DNA of 64,000 nt, taken from contig OX419760.1 of assembly GCA_948567375.1 (NCBI GenBank), positions 38,688,001 through 38,752,000 on the forward strand, read 5' to 3'. This DNA is from Lunularia cruciata (taxonomy: Eukaryota > Streptophyta > Marchantiopsida > Lunulariales > Lunulariaceae). Below are positions 55,111 through 62,610 of the stretch, piece by piece; position 1 is the first letter of the stretch; each line of letters starts with the position of its first letter. The notes beneath the pieces were generated by a model that did no database searches, had not been told where the DNA came from, and saw only the letters and a list, made by a program, of their open reading frames with translations. Position numbers and translations under genes: made by a program.

Positions 55111-56640
55111 CCGGGGTTTAACCCCATGGTGGAGTTCATCCTATGTTTGAGGCAGAACTACTAGGGAGTGCGGACTGACAAGCTGAGGAGCTTGCAGGAG
55201 TTCCAGCGGGAGGCTGGAGAGAGCCTACGCGAGGCATACACTCGCATGAGGCGGCTGATCAGTTTCACTCAGGGAGTTACTGAGGCCCAGGCAGTCCAGT
55301 TTTGGTATGGGATACTGGACAGGGAGTTGCGACGTAGAGTTCGTGATGCTACGTTGTTGCAGGCTACTTCGCCCACTTTGGCATTAGTCTTTGGTTTGGC
55401 TGAGCGTATTGAGCTCAACATGGTGGAGGAGAGAGTGGTGACAGCTGGATTTGGTAGAGAGACCTCATCCACGGTTGTGACTTCTTCTAGAGTGCAGCAG
55501 AGTGCACCACGCCCAGTTGGTTTTTGAGGACAGGGTGGACAGCCCAGATCCTATGGAGCGAGTGGAGGGCCTAGTGGAGTTAGACCCTTACCCTCATTTT
55601 CGGGTCAGCAGCAGCCAGTGAGTGGTGGTGTTGCTTGTTGGACTTGTGGTGGACCTCACAATAGGAGAGAGTGTACTCAGGGCAGCGGACCTGATACCTC
55701 TGGTGCATCACAGCCATCACAGAGGCAGTGTGAGCATTGCCATAGATTTGGTCATACTAGTGACCGGTGTTTTGACCTACACCCGGAGTTACGGAGTGGT
55801 AGGGCTGCTATGACAGGTAGTAGAGGAGCTCCAGTTCATGGAGGACGAGGTGGTAGAGGTGGTGGTAGAGGATCTACACCTAGTAGGGGTGCGGTACCTG
55901 CCCTTACTTCTGACACAGCTATGGCTACTCGGATTGAGCAGTTGGAGCAGAGATTGGCTAGTATGGCTATTGCTCAAAGGAGATCAGATTCGGGTGCTGA
56001 GGCTTCCACCTCATATGCTGGTGATAGAGATGCTTTGGACTTCATGTGCGGAGCAGCACAGGTGGATGCATCTACAGCAGTGACTAGGAGTGCAGTACGT
56101 GCTCCAGAGCCTAGAGGAGCATCAGTGGAGTTGGACCCACATAGAGGAGCGGTTGGGAGACAGGTCAGACTTCCCCAGTCTTTCACGCTATCTGAGGCAT
56201 TGCAGACGACATCCATGGTTCCTAGACGTCCCAGTGCAGGTGTGGTAGGTGGTGATGGAGTACCTGATGGAGTACCTGCTAGTCAGCCACCTGCTACTAC
56301 ACAGACTGAGTCTAGCATGATGTTGGGGGCGGCTCAGCTGATTATGCGGCATCCTTTATTTTCAGCCAATGACATGTTTACATTGGGAGTTGACCCAGCC
56401 CCAGTGTTCTGGTTGGCTGCCACGTTGTGTGAGAGTAGGGATGGTGCAGTTCCTACTACTAGAGCAGAGGTGGTTGGTAGTGGAGCTGACTTGGTTGAGG
56501 AGCATGGGATCCGTTCAGCGACCAGTGGTTTATGGCAGGCAGCATCGGCTAGACTGGAGGAGTTGCCAGCTAGACCGGCCTTTGAGAGAGCGCGGTTTAC
56601 ACCTAGTGTTGTCCTATTGGATAACCAGAGGGGGATCTTT
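55111..56640 (+). pseudogene. Gag of MT-2, C-terminal part with two zinc knuckles
   Basis: Continues Gag: KLRSLQEFQREAGESLREAY and FWYGILDRELRRRVRDATLL complete the capsid domain. Zinc knuckles are CWTCGGPHNRREC (55636-55674, CX2CX3HX4C) and CEHCHRFGHTSDRC (55729-55770, CX2CX4HX4C). An RGG-rich stretch (GGRGGRGGGRGS) and a short coiled coil (TRIEQLEQRLASMAIAQ) follow. Nonsense codons are TAG 55162 (CAG or CAA in the other copies) and TGA 55525 (AGA or CGA). The zinc fingers and RGG box would bind the RNA genome. Confidence 0.9.
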
Positions 56641-56919
56641 CGTTTAGTGGGACCTTCAGGGAAGGTCTATACACCACAGAGAGTCTTGTTAGACTCTGGT
56701 GCACAGCCCCTTATGTTGGGGAAGGCTGCAGTTGTTGGTCTGGAGTTACGGAAGACCGATGTGGAGAGGTGTCCATTTCAGATCCAGACATCTCTAGGTG
56801 GTGGTTCGACATAGTACATCACACGTGGGGAGCTTGTTGTCCAGGTTCAGCCTGGTCATCCGACTGATAGCTCGGTGGTGAGAGCTTAGGCTATTGCGAC
56901 GATAGCTGAGTCCTATGAT
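56641..56919 (+). pseudogene. Aspartic protease of MT-2
   Basis: VLLDSGAQPLML (56686-56718) carries an intact retropepsin D-S-G triad (56692-56700). Downstream YDVLVGGAVLYPMGFSIDYW holds the second conserved protease region. Two nonsense codons, TAG 56812 and TAG 56887, are CAG in MT-1. In frame with both gag and the methyltransferase. Confidence 0.9.
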
Positions 56920-58689
56920 GTGCTAGTTGGGGGAGCAGTGTTATACCCTATGGGTTTCAGTATTGACTATTGGGAGGAGACAGCCTCTTATAGACCTGGT
57001 TGGCAGTCTGGTGAGGGACGGGTATGTCGTCTACCAGTACGTTTCAGTAGTGGCAGTCTTGGCTCACTACAGTCCGGGACCATGGTAGCATCAGTTTTGG
57101 CTTTCAGCGGTGCAGTCACTTGGCCTGGTGACTTGTTGGATGGGAATGCCCATGCAGAGGATACTCCAATACCAGAAGAGATCACTCGGCTATGGAGTAC
57201 GAGTGGGATTGTTCCATCCACCTTGGATGTTCCATTGTGGAGTTCAGAGGAGGCATTGCAGCAGCATGCAGATCAGTTGGTGCAGCAGGCTTGGAGTGGA
57301 GCCTTCGTACCATCAGGGGATGAGTGTGAGGATGAGCCTCCAGAGGCGATTGCTTTGACACCTCTGGATACCACACTCATTGCTTGGCAGTACCCAGTAG
57401 AGGGGATATGCCTATTGGAGTTGTTTGGTGGGATTAGCACCGGACTAGCTGCGGTGTTACAGGCGGGTATCCGAGTACAGAGGTACTTGTATGTAGAGAG
57501 AGATGAGACTGCTAGGCGAGTCTCTCTACATCATGTGGCACACTTGGCCTATCGGTATCCAGAGTTATTACCGATGTCAGCAGTCAGAGGTTACCAGAAG
57601 GCCTTACCAGGAGACATTTCCTTATTGGGGGCGCATGACCTAGAGAGACATGGGCCTATTCACTTGGTGATTTCTGGATGGCCATGTCAGGGACATACAC
57701 GTGCGGGCCGCGGTTTGGGTCTTCAGGATCCTTGTTCTGGTGTGTTTTGGGAGATGTTACGGATACTACGACATCTCCAGGTTCATCAGTCTGTTTCTCC
57801 AGCTTACCTTTTGGAGAACATTCCATTGATGGGTGATTCTCGCACTAGAGTGGTGGCGAGTACACATCATGTCCATTCATGGATGGGACCTGCTGTATTG
57901 TTAGATGCAGCTAGAGTGGGATCATGGGCTCATCGTCTTCGTCTTTGGTGGATGAACCTTTTACCCAGAGAGGTTCTACAGCGTAGTTATGATGGGATTC
58001 AACGACTTGACCACATCCTTGTTGATGATATCTTGGATGTTGGGCGTCAGTCTCAGACAGTGGTAGTGGCTGATAGGTCACCTATGGCAGTGGTGAACCT
58101 AGTTGGACAGCCTAGAGCTGCATTTCCCACACTCATGAGTTTCCTAGGCTCTCATGCTTTTCGAGAGGGAGGACCTGGACTTGTTTGGGACTCACAGTAA
58201 CAGTAGTTGGTGGAGCCCAATGCTGATGAGAGAGAGCGGGCGATGGGTTTTCGCACTGGTATTACCGCTGTTCCAGCAGTGTCAGAGGCATCCAGGCGTC
58301 AGGTGTTAGGTCAGGCTATGGACCTGAACTGTTTGACCTGGATTGTGAGCCTTGGTTTGGCAGAGCAGCGTAGGATGCGCTTGATAGGCATCACCACTCG
58401 GACACTTGTGAGCCCTGTGCCTATCGAGACGATTCAGGCACATGCTGGGGGCGATGGACCGAGTGGACATGGTATTCTTGGGACACATCCAGTAGCTACT
58501 AGGGAGAGTGGTCTACTTGGAGTCCATCCAGGTGAGCGTGGGCTACTTGGATTACACACTTGGTCCACATGGGATGCAGCCAGAGGACGTATGGAGCTTG
58601 CAGCCAGAGTGGAGGGAGTTTTTCACACAGAGGTTGGGACCTCTAGTGGTTGGGAGCATGACACCATTGCTCCCAAGGGCCCAGTGTAG
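56920..58689 (+). pseudogene. C5 cytosine DNA methyltransferase domain (DNMT3-like) of MT-2
   Basis: Transfers methyl from S-adenosyl-methionine to C5 of cytosine in DNA. Motifs in canonical order: I LLELFGGISTGL (57412-57447, SAM binding), II-III YLYVERDETARRVSLHH, IV LVISGWPCQGHTR (PCQ at 57682-57690, catalytic Cys), VI LLENIPLMGD (Glu at 57814), VIII RLRLWWMNL (57934-57960). Two stops (TAA 58198, TAG 58204) precede the last region, then motifs IX-X with ERERAMGFRTGIT and RRQVLGQAM to about 58330. The G-I-x-T-G-L start, the GP-x-x-LVI-x-G-x-PC block and the final R-R-x-x-LG segment resemble DNMT3 rather than DNMT1, CMT or DNMT2; I..X order excludes the permuted DRM arrangement. An upstream linker of about 160 residues is present. 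All key residues are intact; only nonsense codons disable it. Confidence 0.9.
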
Positions 58690-59266
58690 CAGCCAGTCAG
58701 TACGTCTTCCACTCCTACTACAATTACAAAGGATACTTGGGAGCCAGATCTTGGACCCAAGCTTACTGGAGAGGAAAGACGGAGGGTTTGGAGGTTCTTG
58801 AGGAGTCACACGAGTTGTTTTGCCTTCAGTATGAAGGATTTGGGTGCTCTGAAGGGACCTGGTATACGGATTGAGCTGACTAGCGACACACCTGTTTTCC
58901 GACGTCCTTATCGATATAGTGAGATGGAGAGGACATTGATTCAGAGCCGGAGTAGTGACCTTTTTTGAGGCTGGTTTGGTGGAGATTTCACATTGAGAGT
59001 ATGCATCAGCGACAGTGATTCCAGCCAAGAAGGATATGCATGGCAACTATACAGATAGGCGGATGTGTGGAGATTACCGTCCTATCAACCGACAGACCAG
59101 GGCTGATCGGTATGCCATGCCTACACCGGAGGAGATTTTTGATGCGATTGGGCATGCAAAGGTCTTCAGTACTTTGGATCTTTGAGCGGGATATCATCAG
59201 CTGCCGATCAGGGAGGAGGATAAGTCCAAGACAGCATTTTGGGCTATTGATCCTCACGGCAAGGAT
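58690..59266 (+). pseudogene. N-terminal reverse transcriptase of MT-2
   Basis: Directly after TAG 58687 the same frame reads QPVSTSSTPTTITKDTWEPD, GEERRRVWRFLRSHTSCFAF and PVFRRPYRYSEMERTLIQSR, the start of a Ty3 RT. An extra T in the run at 58962-58967 shifts the frame; from there AKKDMHGNYTDRRMCGDYRP and RADRYAMPTPEEIFDAIGHA continue. TGA 58994 (GGA in MT-1) and TGA 59183 (TGA in all three copies) interrupt. Confidence 0.88.
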
Positions 59267-61804
59267 GTGTTATATCAGTGGAGATTCTTACCATTTGGGT
59301 TGAAGAATGCTCCTGCTGAGTTCCAGAGGGTCATGGATAGGATCCTAGCTGGACTGGATTTTGCTCGGTGCTATATTGATGACATTTTGGTGTATAGCAC
59401 TACTATGGAGGAGCATGAGAGACAGTTGTTGGAGGTGTTTGAGAGGTTGAGATCTCATGGACTCAAATTACATCCTGGGAAGTGTAGGTTCTTCCATGAG
59501 CAGGTTGAGTATTTGGGTCACACTATCTACCCCGGAGGACTTGGTGTTCAGCAGACCAAGGTGGAGGCTATTGCACGTATTCCTCGGCCTACGGATGTGA
59601 GCAGAGTGCGAGCATTCCTTGGGTTGGCGAACTTCTATCGCCGCTATGTTAGAGGATTTAGTGCCATTGCCAAGGCCTTGACGAAGCTGACCAAGCTTAC
59701 ACAGGAGTGGTGTTGGGGAGATGAGCAGGAGAGAGCTTTTGTAGAGCTCAAGGAGAGGTTGACATCTACTCCTATTTTGAGGAGACCGATCAAGGGACGA
59801 CCATTTCAGGTTCACACTGATTGGAGTATGTTGGGGCTTGGAGCGGTGCTCACCCAACATGATGATGAGGAGAAGGAGTTTGTGGTGGCCTATGCTAGTC
59901 GCTCCAACAATTCAGCGAAGGCGAAGTATATTTCATATGAGGGAGAGTGCTTGGTAGTAGTTTGGGCAGTAGCACATTTCCGATGTTACCTATTTGGTAA
60001 CCCCTTCACTCTCATCACTGATCATCAGCCGTTGAAGTGGTTGATGGAGTCCAACAAGCTTTCAGGGAAGCTTGCACGATGGGCTCTGATTTTACAGGAG
60101 TATGATTTCACAGTTGTTCACAGACCTGGAGTGGTGAACCGTGATGCAGATGGGTTGAGTAGAAACCCATGTCCCAGCCAGCAGGATCAGACCGGAGCAC
60201 GTTGGCATGGTGAGACAGATGAGGAGATGGTGCCAGGTTGGCATGCATCAGCCTTTCTGTGTATATTTGCAGAGACATTGGTGGTATCTCTCTCAGCGCA
60301 TACAGGAGGAGTTATTGAGGTCACAGATCCAGAGAGTGAAGATATTGGTACAGTTCAGCGAGACATTCATGATGATGTCTTAGTGATGGACTATCTTCGC
60401 ACTGGTGTTGTGGGTGGCACAGTTGGGGCCAAGGAGAGAGACCATGTTCTTCAGCGAGCCAGACGGTTCAGATTGGAGGGTAGACACCTTTTGCGTGTAT
60501 GGGAGGATGGTAGAGTGCGAGTAGTACCACTTCCATCACAGAGACCACAGTTGGTCCGTCATGCTCATGAGGAGCTAGGACATTTTGGAGTAAAGCGTAC
60601 ATATAGCTTACTCCAGAGTCATTATTGGTGGCGCGGTATGCAGACCGAGGTACAGCAATTTGTTGCCAGATGTGAGGTTTGTGACCGAGTTAGAGCATCA
60701 TTCAATGCTCCTACGCCACAGTTACACCCATTACCTATCATGGGATTGGGTTACCATTGGAGTTTGGACTTCGCCGGACCTTTACCGCTGACTGTGAGAC
60801 ATCATCGGTATGTTTTGGTGATGGTGGAGCACTTCTCCAAGTGGATTGAGTTGGTGGCACTTCCTGACAAGTCTAGTGAAGGGACAGCTTACTTGTTCCT
60901 GGATCAAGTTCTTAGTCATTTTGGTGCACCAGCTGAGGTTTTGACTGATCAGGGTACAGAGTTCTTGGGAGAGTTTCAGGTCTTGTGTGACAAGGCTTTG
61001 ATTGATCATCGTACTACATCCCGAGATCACCCTGAGGCAGATGGCTTAGCAGAGAGAGTGGTTCAGACGGTGAAGAGAGGATTGCGAAAGTATGGTTTGC
61101 AGAGAGGCCACTTGGGAGATTGGGATCTCCAATTACCTTGGTTGGCCATGGGCTATCGGTTCAGCCGACAAGCCTCCTTAGCATCCTTCTCTCCATACTT
61201 TCTACTCTATGGACGAGATCCAGATTTACCTGCAGCCATTCGTCGAGATGCTACTGTAGTTTTGGACTTGGATGACCCTGATGTATGGATAAGCGTATGT
61301 TCTCAGCGGGCAGAGATCTTTCGGAGAGTGATGCCGATGGCCTTTGAGAACTTGGCGATTGCTCAGCATAGAGATACTTTACGCTATGCTACCATTCGAG
61401 GAGGAGGTTATAGACCCTCGATCCGTCGATTTCATCCAGGCGACTATGTATATCTACAGCAGACAGCACCGACGACACTTGATGTTTCTACGGGCCGCAC
61501 TATCTTGAGAGTGCGCGAGGTTTTGCCATCTGGAGTCCTTGTGTTAGAAGGACGTGATGGTGTTGTTTGGAAGGATCATGTGCGCAATTGTGCGCCATGC
61601 CACCTTCCAAACATTGATGGTACTATGGACCCAAGCTTGGCACTTGTACGTGCAGGCTTGAGGTGTATGTTATGTGGCTCTTCTGGTGGAGCTGCTACTA
61701 TGTTAGTGTGTGATAGTTGTTCGAGAGGATGGCATATGGCATGTATGACTCCTCCCCTCACGGTGGTTCCTCAGGGACAGTGGTTATGTCCTAGATGTAC
61801 TTGA
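59267..61804 (+). CDS. RT catalytic part, RNase H, integrase and PHD finger of MT-2
   Basis: Open frame of 845 codons; the ATG at 59267 is internal to pol, not a true start. RT: ARCYIDDILVYS (YIDD 59372-59383). RNase H: FQVHTDWSMLGLGAVL, YEGECLVVVWAVAHF, LITDHQPLKWL and NRDADGLSR, all acidic residues present. Integrase: HAHEELGHFGVKRTY and CEVCDRVRA zinc site, then D 60767, D 60947, E 61052, spaced as D,D35E. The C-terminal region YATIRGGGYRPSIRRFHPGD lacks a chromodomain. PHD finger 61664-61801: C-X2-C-X11-C-X2-C-X4-H-X2-C-X14-C-X2-C with WLCPRC at the end. PHD fingers commonly read histone H3 tails. This part is intact. Confidence 0.95.
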   Translation: MLYQWRFLPFGLKNAPAEFQRVMDRILAGLDFARCYIDDILVYSTTMEEHERQLLEVFERLRSHGLKLHPGKCRFFHEQVEYLGHTIYPGGLGVQQTKVEAIARIPRPTDVSRVRAFLGLANFYRRYVRGFSAIAKALTKLTKLTQEWCWGDEQERAFVELKERLTSTPILRRPIKGRPFQVHTDWSMLGLGAVLTQHDDEEKEFVVAYASRSNNSAKAKYISYEGECLVVVWAVAHFRCYLFGNPFTLITDHQPLKWLMESNKLSGKLARWALILQEYDFTVVHRPGVVNRDADGLSRNPCPSQQDQTGARWHGETDEEMVPGWHASAFLCIFAETLVVSLSAHTGGVIEVTDPESEDIGTVQRDIHDDVLVMDYLRTGVVGGTVGAKERDHVLQRARRFRLEGRHLLRVWEDGRVRVVPLPSQRPQLVRHAHEELGHFGVKRTYSLLQSHYWWRGMQTEVQQFVARCEVCDRVRASFNAPTPQLHPLPIMGLGYHWSLDFAGPLPLTVRHHRYVLVMVEHFSKWIELVALPDKSSEGTAYLFLDQVLSHFGAPAEVLTDQGTEFLGEFQVLCDKALIDHRTTSRDHPEADGLAERVVQTVKRGLRKYGLQRGHLGDWDLQLPWLAMGYRFSRQASLASFSPYFLLYGRDPDLPAAIRRDATVVLDLDDPDVWISVCSQRAEIFRRVMPMAFENLAIAQHRDTLRYATIRGGGYRPSIRRFHPGDYVYLQQTAPTTLDVSTGRTILRVREVLPSGVLVLEGRDGVVWKDHVRNCAPCHLPNIDGTMDPSLALVRAGLRCMLCGSSGGAATMLVCDSCSRGWHMACMTPPLTVVPQGQWLCPRCT

Positions 61805-61972
61805 CCTATAGCTAGTTCATTCTTTATATGGTATAGATTGCAGACAGGCGACTAACGATGGGGCTCCATAGCACCCGGCCTCCTGATCTTTGCCCATTAG
61901 AGGGTATACCATATACTTAGAGTAGATGGCTATCTGGAGTTAGAGGGACCTAACCGCCAGCTAGGGGAGCGA
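61805..61972 (+). other. 3' untranslated segment of MT-2 with polypurine-tract-like end
   Basis: No ORF. AGGGGAGCGA at 61963-61972 directly precedes segment A1 (TTGTGGCAC); MT-3 has GGAGACAAA at the same place. So the purine tract adjoins A1, not B'. Confidence 0.55.
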
Positions 61973-62078
61973 TTGTGGCACTTTAGAGTCTATGTATGAC
62001 TTATGTGTGAGTTGTGCTTTTATAGTGTATGATGTTGACAGCGATGTATGTTGTGTAGCGATGTATATACGCACGACA
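61973..62078 (+). repeat. Segment A, internal copy (A1) of MT-2
   Basis: 106 bp from TTGTGGCACTTTAGAG to GCACGACA. Differs from A2 at about two positions. Followed by GC and then B' (TGTCACG). Confidence 0.93.
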
Positions 62079-62080
62079 GC

Positions 62081-62500
62081 TGTCACGCCATTTGTAGTTC
62101 CGCATCTAGATGCTCGGACACTGGAGTTCCAGTGATGGTAGTTAGAGTTATTCTAGTTGTTTCTCAGGGACTACTTTCCGACGGTTAGATTTCGTGTTCG
62201 GGGTACTGACTTCACGGTGGGCCCACCGTCACTTTGCACCGTTTGCACCGTCGAGTGTGCCGTCAGCGGGTCCAGGGGGTATAGTTTTGAAGTGAGCTCC
62301 AGAGAGCTCACTTCTCTGATGTTGAGCCTTCGAGTTCCTGGCTATGGTGGACAGAGGCCGGCGAGCATCACCTGGATTCTCTATGCTTGAGTGGGTGTGG
62401 CTTGACTGTAATCAGTGCCCAGTTGTTGGCAGTTTATAGAGTGACAGATCAAGTATTGATCTGAGTTGAGTTGAGTTGAAAGTGTTAAGCAATCTGATTA
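62081..62500 (+). repeat. 3' copy of terminal repeat B' of MT-2
   Basis: 420 bp, TGTCACGCC...AATCTGATTA, matching 49551-49999. Sits between A1 and A2. Confidence 0.94.
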
Positions 62501-62606
62501 TTGTGACACTTTAGAGTCTATGTATGACTTATGTGTGAGTTGTGCTTTTATAGTGTATGATGTTGACAGCGATGTATGTTGTGTAGCGATGTATATATGC
62601 ACGACA
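62501..62606 (+). repeat. Segment A, terminal copy (A2) of MT-2
   Basis: 106 bp from TTGTGACACTTTAGAG to GCACGACA, ending at the GTTG target duplication (62607-62610). It is thus inside the inserted DNA. Confidence 0.93.
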
Positions 62607-62610
62607 GTTG

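Larger units (their letters stand above)
49551..62606 (+). mobile_element. MT-2: Ty3-like element encoding a C5 DNA methyltransferase and PHD finger, with split terminal repeats
   Basis: The best preserved copy, 13.06 kb, of which 3.17 kb is the later insertion N-1. Inserted in A-2 gag with GTTG on both sides (49547-49550 and 62607-62610); A-1 supplies the empty site. Layout: B' (49551-49999), leader C with a PBS-like site, gag with two zinc knuckles, protease, methyltransferase, RT, RNase H, integrase, PHD finger, PPT-like AGGGGAGCGA (61963-61972), A1, B', A2. All coding domains were in one frame except for one extra T near 58965. Internal nonsense codons are mostly CAG-to-TAG or CGA-to-TGA. 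CpG is far better retained than in MT-1 and MT-3, so this copy is much younger. Confidence 0.94.

Noticed and set aside
56920-58689. Methyltransferase of DRM, CMT or DNMT2 type
   Set aside because: Motif order I to X is not permuted as in DRM, no chromodomain lies between motifs I and IV as in CMT, and the C-terminal segment fits DNMT3 better. Exact clade still needs a tree.
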